Assembly (NCBI GenBank): GCA_015232335.1
Contig: JADFZV010000036.1
Location: 1-33,693, forward strand
Direction of reading: 5' to 3'
Length of the DNA stretch: 33,693 bases
From: Alphaproteobacteria bacterium
Lineage (GTDB): Bacteria; Pseudomonadota; Alphaproteobacteria; Rhodospirillales; WMHbin7
This document shows positions 24,272-32,580 of this stretch, in pieces (the first letter of the stretch is position 1; every line of letters starts with the position of its first letter). The notes under the pieces were generated by a model, which made no database searches, was not told where the DNA came from, and worked only from the letters and a program-made list of their open reading frames with translations. Made by a program: the position numbers and the translations under genes.

Positions 24272-24349
24272 TGGGGCGAGCGACCGGGTTCGAACCGGCG
24301 ACATCCAGGACCACAACCTGGCGCTCTAACCAACTGAGCTACGCCCGCC
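24272..24349 (-). tRNA. tRNA-His (anticodon GTG)
   Basis: The minus strand folds as a standard cloverleaf. The acceptor stem GCGGGCG pairs with CGCTCGC (one G-T), the D-arm GCTC/GAGC follows, and the anticodon stem CCAGG/CCTGG holds loop TTGTGGT with GTG at 24314-24312. The T-loop is TTCGAAC. An extra G lies at -1 (24349) opposite C73 (24275), the identity pair for histidyl-tRNA synthetase, and CCA is encoded. It lies 39 bases downstream of mnmA on the same strand. Confidence 0.97.
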
Positions 24350-24388
24350 ACCGTGGGGTGGGATGTTTATCCCCATCGCCTTGCGTCG

Positions 24389-25477
24389 TCAAGCGATCCA
24401 TCCGCCGCCGAGCAGACGGGTGCCGTCATAGGCAACACAGGCCTGCCCGCGCGCAACCCCTTCTTCGGGTGATTCAAGTTTGACCAGGGCAGCGCCACCC
24501 TCTTGATGCCAGAGCTTTCCGGGCACGGGAAGCCTTGAAGAGCGGATACGAAACTGTGCTGAAACAGGGTTTTCAACCCTGTCCGGGGCCAGCCAGTGCA
24601 GATCGCGAAGGCGGATTTTCGATTGTCCAAGAGCCTCTTTCGGACCCACGACAACGCGGTTGGTCTTGGCGTCGAGGGACAGCACGTAAAGCGGCGGCCC
24701 TCCGCCCAGCCCAAGGCCCCGGCGCTGGCCGACCGTGTAATGGGCCAGCCCCCGATGCGGCCCCAGCACGGTCCCCGACGCATCGACAATCTCGCCGGGA
24801 ATCAGGGCCGAAGGCTGGTAGCGCCCCACCAGGGCGGCGTACCCCTCGGGCGAGACGAAGCAGATATCCTGGCTGTCGGGCTTGGCGGCCAGATGCAGGC
24901 CCAGCCTTTGGGCCTGCAGGCGCACCTGGGCTTTGGAAAAGGCGCCCAGCGGGAAAATAAGGGATTTTAGGATTTCCTGATCGAGCGCGAACAGGAAATA
25001 GCTTTGATCGCGGGCGGGATCGGCCCCTTGATGCAGCTCAGGCCCGAAGGGACCGTCAAAGCGCTGCGCGTAATGGCCCGTGGCCAGGGTATGGGCGCCA
25101 AGGTCGCGCGCCGTTGCCAGCAGATGGCGGAATTTGAGGTGTTGATTGCAATCGATGCAGGGGCTGGGCGTCTCGCCCCTGGCATAGGCGGCGGCGAAGG
25201 GGCGCACCACCTCCTCTTCGAACTCCAACTCGAAATCAAGAATATGGTGGGCGATTCCCAATTGCTCGGCCACGCGCTTCGCATCGCGCATGTCGGGTCC
25301 GCCGCAACAGCCCTTGTCCACGGCGGGGGCGGCGCCCAAAAGTCGCATGGTCAAGCCGATGACCTGAAAGCCGCGCGCCTTCAACAGAGCGGCCGTTACC
25401 GAAGAATCAACCCCTCCCGACATGGCGACGGCGACGCGCGCACCCCGGGGCAGGCCGGTCAGCGCCGCGTCGATCAG
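24389..25477 (-). CDS. mnmA: tRNA 2-thiouridylase MnmA
   Basis: MnmA uses ATP and a persulfide relay to put sulfur on U34 of tRNA-Glu, -Gln and -Lys in the cytoplasm. Seen here (numbered from the ATG at 25423): the PP-loop SGGVDSS at 2-8, the nucleophile C92 in [11 protein letters not shown], the second cysteine C188 in SQDICFV, and [11 protein letters not shown]. The start is unusual. From the ATG the protein would lack the first beta strand, yet 18 open codons upstream encode [18 protein letters not shown], which supplies it. No ATG, GTG or TTG occurs in that stretch; a CTG at 25477, overlapping the upstream stop and preceded by AGAAGGA, is the best candidate and gives 362 residues. The enzyme call is secure, the start is not. 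Confidence 0.92.
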   Translation of the reverse strand: MIDAALTGLPRGARVAVAMSGGVDSSVTAALLKARGFQVIGLTMRLLGAAPAVDKGCCGGPDMRDAKRVAEQLGIAHHILDFELEFEEEVVRPFAAAYARGETPSPCIDCNQHLKFRHLLATARDLGAHTLATGHYAQRFDGPFGPELHQGADPARDQSYFLFALDQEILKSLIFPLGAFSKAQVRLQAQRLGLHLAAKPDSQDICFVSPEGYAALVGRYQPSALIPGEIVDASGTVLGPHRGLAHYTVGQRRGLGLGGGPPLYVLSLDAKTNRVVVGPKEALGQSKIRLRDLHWLAPDRVENPVSAQFRIRSSRLPVPGKLWHQEGGAALVKLESPEEGVARGQACVAYDGTRLLGGGWIA

Positions 25478-25971
25478 GGCTTGGCGTCCTTCTGAGCAAC
25501 CACCCGACCAGGGCTGGCGAAGGCCAGCGATTGGGTTCCGAAGAAATAGGCGTTCACACTTTCCGCCAGGGCCGGGCGCACTGGTTGAGAGGCCTCCCAG
25601 ATAATCAGGAAGCTCGCACCCGTGCCGCCTTCCCTGTCCCGGTTCTCGATGAAGAATTCGGTTGCCCCCATGGGAGGAAGGGCGCGGGGTTCGGTCAGGA
25701 ACTCACGCAGCAGCTTGCCTTCCGAACTGTAATAGGCCACCGATTTTAAGCTCAGGCCCGCTTTTAGATTGGGATTACGCACAGTCAGCATGGAAGAAAG
25801 AAGCAGCGAGCCGGGATCGCCTTTGCCGTCGCGGTTATTGACCAGGATATGGGAATAGACCGGCACCAGGATGGTCTGTCCCAGAGCCAACTGGCCGTCC
25901 TCGGCCTTGGCTGGGCCGAAAGCCAAAAGGCCCACCAACCCGAACATTCCCAAAACCGCCGCCAACCGCAT
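25474..25971 (-). CDS. DUF3124 family secreted protein
   Basis: The 165-residue precursor has a signal peptide (MRLAAVLGMFGLVGLLAFG, likely cut after AKA). The mature part follows the DUF3124 pattern: TILVPVYSHILVNNRDG, SMLTVRNPNLKAGLSLKSVAYY, SSEGKLLREFL, and ATEFFIENRDREGGTGASFL. The family is small, secreted and uncharacterised. The ATG at 25971 was chosen because AGGAGG lies 5 bases before it and the signal peptide then starts cleanly; an in-frame start at 26010 would add 13 polar residues. Its stop overlaps the probable CTG start of mnmA. It is divergent from the TetR gene and shares the regulatory gap of about 120 bases with it. Confidence 0.88.
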   Translation of the reverse strand: MRLAAVLGMFGLVGLLAFGPAKAEDGQLALGQTILVPVYSHILVNNRDGKGDPGSLLLSSMLTVRNPNLKAGLSLKSVAYYSSEGKLLREFLTEPRALPPMGATEFFIENRDREGGTGASFLIIWEASQPVRPALAESVNAYFFGTQSLAFASPGRVVAQKDAKP

Positions 25972-26040
25972 CTCATCCTCCTGCTGCTTTGCCGGGACAT
26001 CATAAATCACCCAGGCGGGTGATCGGGCGATATTTTAAGA

Positions 26041-26068
26041 TTGACTCATTCTTGCGCAGTAATATACC
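26041..26068 (+). promoter_or_regulatory. Promoter of the TetR-HlyD-RND operon
   Basis: TTGACT (26041-26046) and TATACC (26063-26068) are 16 bases apart, a good sigma-70 type pair. The -10 runs into the palindromic operator, so repressor binding would block RNA polymerase directly. Confidence 0.7.
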
Positions 26069-26080
26069 GTCTGGACGGTA
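26065..26080. promoter_or_regulatory. Probable TetR-family operator, 16-bp perfect palindrome
   Basis: TACCGTC, a TG spacer and GACGGTA form a perfect inverted repeat 18 bases upstream of the first possible TetR start. The ACCGTC/GACGGT half-site is of the type bound by TetR-family repressors that control their own genes. It overlaps the -10 element. Confidence 0.8.
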
Positions 26081-26098
26081 CAGTATGGGATGATCCTC

Positions 26099-26647
26099 AT
26101 GGCGCCTCGCGAGCCCTCCATCAGCCGAGACAAAATCCTGGAAGCTGCCATGCATCTGGTGCGCAGCCAGGGTGTGGCCAAGCTGACCTTGGATGGGGCG
26201 GCCAGAGAGGCAGGGCTTAGCAAGGGCGGCGTCCTTTACCACTTTCCCAGCAAAAGCGCCTTGGTGCGGGCCATGGTGGCCCGCGTCATCGAGCAATGGG
26301 AAAAGTTGCATCAATCCTATTTCGAGCAGGAACCAGAAGGCCCCCATCGCTGGATGCGCGCCGCCGTTCACGCCTTCTTCGATACCGACAGTCCCTGCTG
26401 CAAAGACCCCTTGGGCACGGCGCTTCTGGCGGGTCTGGCCCATGATCCCGATCTGATCGCGCCCTTGAGGGCCAAATACCGTGAATGGATGGAGCAATCC
26501 ATGATGAATGCGCCCAGCCCGGGGCTGATGGGGGTGATTGGTCTTATGGGTGATGGCCTTGTTCTGCATCAACTGATTGGCCTCGACGTGTTGGACGAGA
26601 AATCGCGCGACTGCATCAAGGCGGCAGCACTCGATCTTCTGAAATAG
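26099..26647 (+). CDS. TetR family transcriptional repressor
   Basis: The 182-residue protein has the TetR DNA-binding domain at its N-terminus: SRDKILEAAMHLVRSQG, then LTLDGAAREAGLSKGGVLYH with FPSKSALVRAM as the end of the helix-turn-helix region. The remaining helices form a ligand pocket with no close family resemblance I can name. An alternative ATG at 26090 would leave a leader of only about 15 bases. A perfect palindrome overlaps the promoter, so it probably represses itself and the HlyD and RND genes that follow; HlyD begins 12 bases after its stop. The inducer is unknown. Confidence 0.92.
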   Translation: MAPREPSISRDKILEAAMHLVRSQGVAKLTLDGAAREAGLSKGGVLYHFPSKSALVRAMVARVIEQWEKLHQSYFEQEPEGPHRWMRAAVHAFFDTDSPCCKDPLGTALLAGLAHDPDLIAPLRAKYREWMEQSMMNAPSPGLMGVIGLMGDGLVLHQLIGLDVLDEKSRDCIKAAALDLLK

Positions 26648-26659
26648 CGAGAACGGACA

Positions 26660-27790
26660 ATGAAACGTCGCACGAAAATGATCGTCATGCTGACGGCCAG
26701 CCTTCTGGTTTTGGGGGGCACGCTGGGCTTTGCCCAGTTTCGGGGCGTCATGATCAAGCAGTATTTCGCCACTCTGCCCAAGCCTGTCATGCCGGTTTCT
26801 GTGGAGATGGTCCACGAAGACACCTGGACGCGGGAATTAAAGGCCGTGGGCGGCTTAAAGGCCGTCAATGGAGTCGAGGTCACGGCAGGGGCTGCCGGGC
26901 TGGTCAAGGACATCCTGTTCCAATCCGGGACAAGCGCGACCAGGGGCCAGGTTTTGGTGCGTCTTGATGCTGATGTCGAGCGGGCTGATCTGGCCAGCGC
27001 CCAGGCTGAAAAGGCTTTGGCTGCAACCCAGGCGCAACGGTCGCGCACATTGGCTGCCGCCAGCCACGTGTCACAGTCTGCTCTCGACAAGGCAGAGGCG
27101 GAATTGCAGGTCAAAGAGGCCAAGGTGGCGCAATTGGCAGCACTGATCGCCAAGAAGACGGTGACAGCTCCCTTCGCGGGCGTTCTGGGGGTGCGCAAGA
27201 TTGATGTGGGGCAATATCTTCAGCCAGGACAGCCCGTCGTGACACTTCAAGATCTCTCGGCGTTGCGCGTTGAGGTCCAGGTGTCGCAAAAAGATTTGGC
27301 CGGGTTAGCGCCGGGTCTGACTGTCGAAGTCGAGGTCGATGCCTGGCCGGGGCGCGTCTTTCCGGGCACTGTCTCGGCCATCGATTCCGCTGTCGATGCG
27401 AACTCCGGCATGGTCCTGCTGGAAGCGCTGGTTCCCAATCCCGACGTTTCCTTAAAGCCCGGAATGTTTGCTAATGTCCGCATCGGCAGGCCTGAAACCA
27501 TACAGGTCCTGGTGGTGCCGGTAACGGCTGTTACCTACAGTCTGGCTGGTGATTCCGTTTTCGTGGTGACCGAGATGGTCGAGGATGGAAAAACCGTGCT
27601 GATCGCCAAGCGCTTGCCGGTGACCGTGGCCGAGCGGCGCGATGGCTGGGCGGCGGTCCTGGGTGATCTCAAGCCCGGCGACAAGGTAGTAACCGCAGGC
27701 CAATTGAAGCTTGAGAATGGAAGCCATGTGTCGTTGGTTGAGGGCAGTCCCTTTGCCCAAGCACCCAGGCAAACAGCAGTCAAGCCATGA
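26660..27790 (+). CDS. Efflux RND transporter periplasmic adaptor (HlyD/MexH-like)
   Basis: The 376-residue protein has an N-terminal membrane anchor (MIVMLTASLLVLGGTLGFAQ), then the adaptor pattern: a lipoyl half-motif (TAGAAGLVKDILFQSGTSA with GQVLVRLD), an alpha-helical hairpin (about 95-165, DLASAQAEKALAATQAQRSR), the second lipoyl half (KKTVTAPFAGVLGVRKIDVG), a beta-barrel domain, and a C-terminal membrane-proximal domain. It links the RND pump to an outer-membrane channel. It lies between the repressor and the pump and overlaps the pump start by 4 bases (ATGA), so pump and adaptor are coupled. Confidence 0.94.
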   Translation: MKRRTKMIVMLTASLLVLGGTLGFAQFRGVMIKQYFATLPKPVMPVSVEMVHEDTWTRELKAVGGLKAVNGVEVTAGAAGLVKDILFQSGTSATRGQVLVRLDADVERADLASAQAEKALAATQAQRSRTLAAASHVSQSALDKAEAELQVKEAKVAQLAALIAKKTVTAPFAGVLGVRKIDVGQYLQPGQPVVTLQDLSALRVEVQVSQKDLAGLAPGLTVEVEVDAWPGRVFPGTVSAIDSAVDANSGMVLLEALVPNPDVSLKPGMFANVRIGRPETIQVLVVPVTAVTYSLAGDSVFVVTEMVEDGKTVLIAKRLPVTVAERRDGWAAVLGDLKPGDKVVTAGQLKLENGSHVSLVEGSPFAQAPRQTAVKP

Positions 27791-30700
27791 GCATCTTTGA
27801 AATCTTCATCCGCCGACCCGTCCTGGCCAGCGTGATCAGTCTGCTCATTCTGGCACTGGGTCTGCGTGCGTTGTTCATGTTGCCGGTTCGGCAATATCCC
27901 CAGATGAGCAATACGGTGATCACCGTCACCACGACCTATCCAGGCGCCGATGCCGACCTGATGCAGGGCTTTGTTACCGACCCTATTCAAAAAGTCGTGG
28001 CCTCATCGAAGGGCATCGATTATCTGACCTCGTCCTCGGCGCTGGGCAGCAGCGAGGTCAAGGTGTTCGTGCGCCTGAATGACGATCCCGGCGAAGCCAT
28101 GACCGAGGTGATGAGCAAGGTGGGCGAGGTGCGCGCCCTTTTGCCGCGCGGCATTAACGATCCCGTCATCAAGAAAACGACGGGCGAGGCGTTTGCCGCC
28201 ATGTATCTGGCCTTTTCATCGACCAGCCACACGCCCCAGCAAATCACCGATTATGTCAGCCGCACCGTGCAGCCCAAACTGGCAACCGTGGCGGGCGTGG
28301 CCAATCCTGAATTATTGGGCGGGCAGAAATACTCGATGCGCGTCTGGCTGGACCCCGAACGCATGGCTCAGTACGGCGTCAGCCCAGGCGAGATCAAGCA
28401 AGCACTGACCAGCAATAATTTTCTGTCGGCGGCGGGCAGTTCCAAGGGCGGGTTCGATGTCATCGGAACGCAAGCCAAGACCGATCTTAAGAATGTCGAC
28501 GAGTTCAAATCCCTGGTCATTAGAGGCGAGGGGGCAAGGCTGGTTCGCCTTGGCGATATTGCCAAGGTGGAACTGGGGCCGGAATACGAGGATGCCTCGG
28601 TCTATGTGAATGGCAAGAAGGCCGTCTTCATCGGCGTCAATCTTCAGCCCGGGGCCAATCCCCTGGATGCCGTTAGCGGGGTGCGCGCGACACTTCCTGG
28701 AATAGAGCAGGAGCTGCCCGAGGGCATGACCGCAGAAATTGCCTATGACAGCACCGTCTTCATCCGCTCGGCCATCTGGGAGGTGGTGAAGACCTTGATC
28801 GAGGCGACGGTGATCGTGGTCGGCGTCATCTTCTTGTTCATGGGCTCGGCCAGGGCGGTGGCCATTCCGGTGGTAACCGTGCCTCTGTCGCTGATCGGCG
28901 CCGCGCTGTTCATGCTCTCGCTTGGCTATTCGATCAATCTTCTCACCTTGCTTGCCATGGTGCTGGCCATCGGTCTGGTGGTCGATGACGCCATCGTTGT
29001 GGTCGAGAACGTGCATCGGCATATCGAGGAAGGGATGACCCCCCTGGATGCAGCGCTGAAAGGCACGCGCGAAATTTCCGGCCCCGTCATTGCCATGACC
29101 CTGACCCTGGCTTCGGTCTACGCGCCCATCGCTTTCATGGGCGGCCTTACGGGTGCTCTGTTCAAGGAATTCGCCTTTACCCTGGCAGGCGCTGTGATCG
29201 TATCGGGCATCGTGGCGCTGACATTGTCGCCCATGATGTGCTCGCGCATTCTAAAACATGGCGTTACCGACAAGGGATTTGCCGCCAGGGTCGATGCCCT
29301 GTTCGACAAGGTGCAGAATTTCTACAGCCGCCTGCTGGCCGGAACATTGGCTGATCGCCCCGTCATGCTGGTTTTTGCCGGTCTCGTGCTGGTCAGCCTG
29401 GGGCCCTTATTCATGGCAGTCCCTTCGGAACTGGCCCCTGAGGAAGACAAGGGGGCCGTCATGGTGGCTTATCAGGGGCCGCCCAGCGCCAATCTCGATT
29501 ATATGGAAACCTTCTCGCGCCAATTGGACAAGGTGCTGGCAGCCCCGCCCGAGGCGGGCAGCGTTTTCACCATCAACGGCTGGCCTTCGCGCTCAGGCGG
29601 TTTTGCCGCCGCCATTCTGAAACCCTGGGACCAGCGCGAGCGCGGGCAGAAAGAGTTAGTTCCCGAGATTCAGCAAGGCATCAATGGGATATCCGGCATC
29701 AAGGGTTCGGCTTTCGGATTGCCGCCCTTGCCCGGTTCCGATGGTTTGCCGGTTCAGTTCGTCGTCACCTCGACATCCGATTGGCGCAGTTTGGCCGAGG
29801 TCTCGGGCGACTTGTTCGCCAAGGCCAAGGCCAGCGGGCTGTTCGCCTTCGTTGATCTGGATCTCAAGGTGGAAAGCCCGCAGACCATCATCGAGATCGA
29901 CCGCGACAAGGCGGGCGCTTATGGCATCACCATGCAGGCCATCGGCGAAGCTTTCGCCACACTGACCGGCGGCAATTATGTCAACCTGATCAATCTGGAG
30001 GGGCGCAGCTATCAGGTCATTCCCCAGGTGGGCAGGGATTTTCGCATGAATCCCGAGGCGCTGGGCCGGTTCTATGTCAAAACCGCCAAGGGCGAGGCTG
30101 TTCCGCTGTCCAGTCTGGTCACCATGAAGCATGAAGTGCGGCCAGTCACGCTCAGCCAATTCAATCAGATGAATTCGGTAACGCTTCAAGCCTTTCCCAT
30201 GCCCGGCGTGTCGCTGGGCACGGCGCTCGACTTTCTGGCCAAGGCGGCGGCAGAGACTCTGCCCAAGGATATGAGCTTTAACCATGCAGGCCAGTCGCGC
30301 CAGTATTACCAGGAAGGCAGTGCGCTGATCTTCACCTTCTTCTTCGCCCTGGTGGTGATTTTTCTGGTGCTGGCCGCCCAGTTCGAAAGCTTTCGCGATC
30401 CCTTGGTGATTCTGGTGGCTGTGCCGCTGTCGGTTTGCGGCGCCCTGATTCCCCTGGCACTCGGCGTCACCAGTATGAATATCTATACCCAGGTGGGGCT
30501 GGTGACGCTGATCGGTCTGATCAGCAAGCACGGCATTCTGATCTGCGAGGTGGCCCGCGCCAAGCAGGTGAGTGAGGGCATGGACCGTATTCAGGCCGTC
30601 CAGGCCGCCGCCGCCCTGCGCCTGCGCCCGATTTTGATGACCACGGCGGCCATGGTGCTGGGGCTGATTCCATTGCTATCGGCCAGCGGGGCGGGTGCCG

Positions 30701-30819
30701 CCAGCCGCCTGTCGATCGCCATCGTCATCGTGGCGGGCATGAGCATTGGCACACTGTTTACCCTGTTCGTGCTGCCGGTGATTTACACCTACGTGGCGGC
30801 CGAGCGAAAGTCTATTTAA
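27787..30819 (+). CDS. Efflux RND transporter permease (HAE1 type, MexI/AcrB-like)
   Basis: The 1010-residue protein is a complete inner-membrane RND pump with 12 predicted membrane helices and two large periplasmic loops. Visible landmarks are the start IFIRRPVLASVISLLILALG, the proton-relay pair D400-D401 in GLVVDDAIVVVENV, and K914 in GLISKHGILICEVAR, equivalent to AcrB D407, D408 and K940. It exports hydrophobic drugs or small molecules using the proton gradient. No outer-membrane factor gene follows, so it must borrow one encoded elsewhere. Its last 8 bases overlap the convergent unknown gene. The substrate is unknown. Confidence 0.95.
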   Translation: MSIFEIFIRRPVLASVISLLILALGLRALFMLPVRQYPQMSNTVITVTTTYPGADADLMQGFVTDPIQKVVASSKGIDYLTSSSALGSSEVKVFVRLNDDPGEAMTEVMSKVGEVRALLPRGINDPVIKKTTGEAFAAMYLAFSSTSHTPQQITDYVSRTVQPKLATVAGVANPELLGGQKYSMRVWLDPERMAQYGVSPGEIKQALTSNNFLSAAGSSKGGFDVIGTQAKTDLKNVDEFKSLVIRGEGARLVRLGDIAKVELGPEYEDASVYVNGKKAVFIGVNLQPGANPLDAVSGVRATLPGIEQELPEGMTAEIAYDSTVFIRSAIWEVVKTLIEATVIVVGVIFLFMGSARAVAIPVVTVPLSLIGAALFMLSLGYSINLLTLLAMVLAIGLVVDDAIVVVENVHRHIEEGMTPLDAALKGTREISGPVIAMTLTLASVYAPIAFMGGLTGALFKEFAFTLAGAVIVSGIVALTLSPMMCSRILKHGVTDKGFAARVDALFDKVQNFYSRLLAGTLADRPVMLVFAGLVLVSLGPLFMAVPSELAPEEDKGAVMVAYQGPPSANLDYMETFSRQLDKVLAAPPEAGSVFTINGWPSRSGGFAAAILKPWDQRERGQKELVPEIQQGINGISGIKGSAFGLPPLPGSDGLPVQFVVTSTSDWRSLAEVSGDLFAKAKASGLFAFVDLDLKVESPQTIIEIDRDKAGAYGITMQAIGEAFATLTGGNYVNLINLEGRSYQVIPQVGRDFRMNPEALGRFYVKTAKGEAVPLSSLVTMKHEVRPVTLSQFNQMNSVTLQAFPMPGVSLGTALDFLAKAAAETLPKDMSFNHAGQSRQYYQEGSALIFTFFFALVVIFLVLAAQFESFRDPLVILVAVPLSVCGALIPLALGVTSMNIYTQVGLVTLIGLISKHGILICEVARAKQVSEGMDRIQAVQAAAALRLRPILMTTAAMVLGLIPLLSASGAGAASRLSIAIVIVAGMSIGTLFTLFVLPVIYTYVAAERKSI

Positions 30820-31228
30820 GGGCATTCGCCAGCAGATAGGCCCCGATCTCGGCGGGCTTTGCCTTCTTGATCTTGGGGGTCTTGCCCTCCAGCGCTTCCT
30901 TGACCAGGATGCTGTTCTCGACATTGAGGATCTTGACCTTGAAAATGCCCGTGGCATTGCGGATGCCGGGATAGATTTTGGGATCGACCAGCTTTTCCTT
31001 GCGAGCCAGCCGTTCGATCAGGGCGTTTTCGTCGGGCATGTCCTCAAAGCTTTCCGACTTAAGAAGCACCCAGTCAGATTTTCCGCAAAGCTTCTCCTGA
31101 TTGATGGCCGCCAGGGCTTCCTCGGACGAGCCTTCGTGAACGCCCAGCCTGTACAGATGCTCGGTCAGGCCGACATCGCTGCCCCATTCCCCCAAGTCCT
31201 TGCTTTTCGCCACATAGATGCACGGCAT
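30812..31228 (-). CDS. Conserved-looking protein of unknown function (138 residues)
   Basis: I do not recognise this protein. It begins MPCIYVAKSKDLGEWGSDVG, has a mixed charged middle (KLCGKSDWVLLKSESFEDM), and a basic C-terminal part (EGKTPKIKKAKPAEIGAYLL). There is no signal, membrane helix or cysteine pattern. GAGGAGGGCAAGGA directly before the ATG at 31228 is a strong ribosome site and decides the start; the frame is open 12 codons further. It is divergent from the RluA-type gene across 44 bases and overlaps the RND pump end by 8 bases. Confidence 0.75.
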   Translation of the reverse strand: MPCIYVAKSKDLGEWGSDVGLTEHLYRLGVHEGSSEEALAAINQEKLCGKSDWVLLKSESFEDMPDENALIERLARKEKLVDPKIYPGIRNATGIFKVKILNVENSILVKEALEGKTPKIKKAKPAEIGAYLLANALK

Positions 31229-31272
31229 TCCTTGCCCTCCTCGGTCCTTCTCGTGATATATCATGTCCTGCC

Positions 31273-31971
31273 ATGAGCGACGACATTCTAGCCCGCGTTC
31301 TTTACCGCGACACCAATTTCATCGTGCTGGATAAACCGGCGGGCCTGCCTGTGCATCCGGGGCCGGGGGGTGGCGTGTGTCTTGAGCATTTCTTTTCCAT
31401 GCTGACCTTCGGCCTGCCTCGCCCGCCCGCCCTGGCGCACCGCCTGGACCGCGACACTTCGGGCTGCCTGATCCTGGGGCGCCACCGTAAAACCCTGGCC
31501 AAGCTGGGCAAGCTGTTTCAGCAGGGTCGCATCGGCAAGACCTATTGGGCGATCGTGGTGGGAGTCCCCCCCGCCGATCAAGGGACCATCGATGCGCCGC
31601 TGTCGAAACTGACACCCAAGCAGGGCTGGAAAATGGTGGTCGATCAAACGGCGGGCCAAAGGGCGGTCACGGACTGGCGGGTCCTGGGCACGGCCCAGCT
31701 TCCCGATATCGGCCCCGTCACCTGGATCGAATTCACCCCCCATACCGGGCGGACCCACCAAATTCGCGTTCATGCGGCGCATATCGGTTGCCCGGTGCTG
31801 GGAGATCCGGTCTACGGGCCAACGCCCAAGCCCGCCCATCCTTTGCATCTGCATGCCAGGAAGGTGGTGATTCCCTTCAAATCCGAATCACCCCCGACCG
31901 AGGTCGAAGCCCCCCCGCCCAAGCATATGCTGGTGGCGCTCACAGCATGCGGATTTAGGCCGCCTTCCTGA
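31273..31971 (+). CDS. RluA family RNA pseudouridine synthase
   Basis: The 232-residue protein has the RluA catalytic motif HRLDRDTSG at 56-64, with D59 as the nucleophilic aspartate, the early strand FIVLDKPAGLPVHPG, and the late motif PHTGRTHQIRVHAAHIGCPVLGDPVYG. It isomerises uridine to pseudouridine in rRNA or tRNA. There is no S4 domain at the N-terminus, so it resembles the short RluA/TruC branch and not RluC/RluD; the target site is unknown. The 3' end overlaps the convergent antitoxin gene by 17 bases. Confidence 0.93.
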   Translation: MSDDILARVLYRDTNFIVLDKPAGLPVHPGPGGGVCLEHFFSMLTFGLPRPPALAHRLDRDTSGCLILGRHRKTLAKLGKLFQQGRIGKTYWAIVVGVPPADQGTIDAPLSKLTPKQGWKMVVDQTAGQRAVTDWRVLGTAQLPDIGPVTWIEFTPHTGRTHQIRVHAAHIGCPVLGDPVYGPTPKPAHPLHLHARKVVIPFKSESPPTEVEAPPPKHMLVALTACGFRPPS

Positions 31972-32248
31972 CTTTCATGGTGACCTGAAGACCAATGCGC
32001 GACATCAGAACAACCAGCGCATCCAGTGAGAAATCGCCGATTTTTCCCTTCATCAAGGCATTCAGCCGCGGCTGCGTAATTCCCAGAAGCCTTGCCGCAG
32101 CTTGTTGGGTGAGGCCGGTTTTGGCGACGGCGGTTTCTATCCGGCTCATCAACTCGGCACGAAGTTTCAGATTTTGAGATTCCTCGGCGTCGAACCCCAG
32201 ATCTGCAAACACATTGCCTTTCGATTTTTCCATTCTGATCCGCGTCAT
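31955..32248 (-). CDS. HigA-like antitoxin, XRE-family helix-turn-helix protein
   Basis: The 97-residue protein has an XRE helix-turn-helix (about 45-75: TGLTQQAAARLLGITQPRLN, then ALMKGKIGDFSLDALVVLMS) and an N-terminal part (NVFADLGFDAEESQNLKLRA) typical of antitoxins paired with Gp49/HigB-like toxins. The ATG at 32248 overlaps the stop of the toxin frame (ATGA), the usual toxin-first order of this family, and that decides the start; a longer frame to 32428 is only the toxin gene read out of phase. It should bind and silence the toxin and repress the operon. The toxin is frameshifted, so this gene may now be an orphan regulator. Confidence 0.88.
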   Translation of the reverse strand: MTRIRMEKSKGNVFADLGFDAEESQNLKLRAELMSRIETAVAKTGLTQQAAARLLGITQPRLNALMKGKIGDFSLDALVVLMSRIGLQVTMKVRKAA

Positions 32249-32573
32249 GCACCACCATCCTTTGCCGCAATCGCCTTGAATCGCCTTGCCGCCTGATCGA
32301 TGTCGGCCGCAGGCGTTTTCATGGTCTTCTTTTCGAAGGCGTGAAGAACGTAAATTCCCTCGCGGAATTTTGCGACATACAGCAGGCGATAGGCCCTGCC
32401 CGTATGAATACGTATCTTGCGCACACAAGTCCCACTGATGACATCGGCTTCCAGTCAGAGGGGGCCTTGCCCTCCTGGAGCCGATGCAACTGATAACCCG
32501 CTTCGCGCCGTGCAGCCGGCTCGAAAGCTGAAACTGTCTTTAGGCTGTTGCCAAGCCATATCAGAGGCTTCAC
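32245..32573 (-). pseudogene. HigB/Gp49-like toxin gene, frameshifted
   Basis: From a GTG at 32573 the frame reads VKPLIWLGNSLKTVSAFE, then YQLHRLQEGKAPSDWKPM and SSVG, the conserved first half of Gp49-family (RelE/HigB-like) ribosome-dependent mRNA interferases. It then loses homology. From 32427 the neighbouring frame resumes it: CVRKIRIHTGRAYRLLYVAK, then FREGIYVLHAFEKKTMKTP, ending KDGGA and TGA at 32247-32245. The span is 329 bases, one short of 110 codons, so a single-base loss near 32427-32433 explains everything. The product as written would lack the catalytic second half. A TTG at 32582 is an alternative start but lies inside the likely operator. Confidence 0.85.
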
Positions 32574-32580
32574 AGCAAAC

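Noticed and set aside
29656..30531. Open frame of 291 codons opposite the RND pump gene
   Set aside because: Same reason: the pump is certain, and the antisense product shows no family features.
32249..32428. N-terminal extension of the antitoxin to 157 residues
   Set aside because: The added residues are the toxin gene read in the wrong frame; the ATG at 32248 overlaps the toxin stop as expected.
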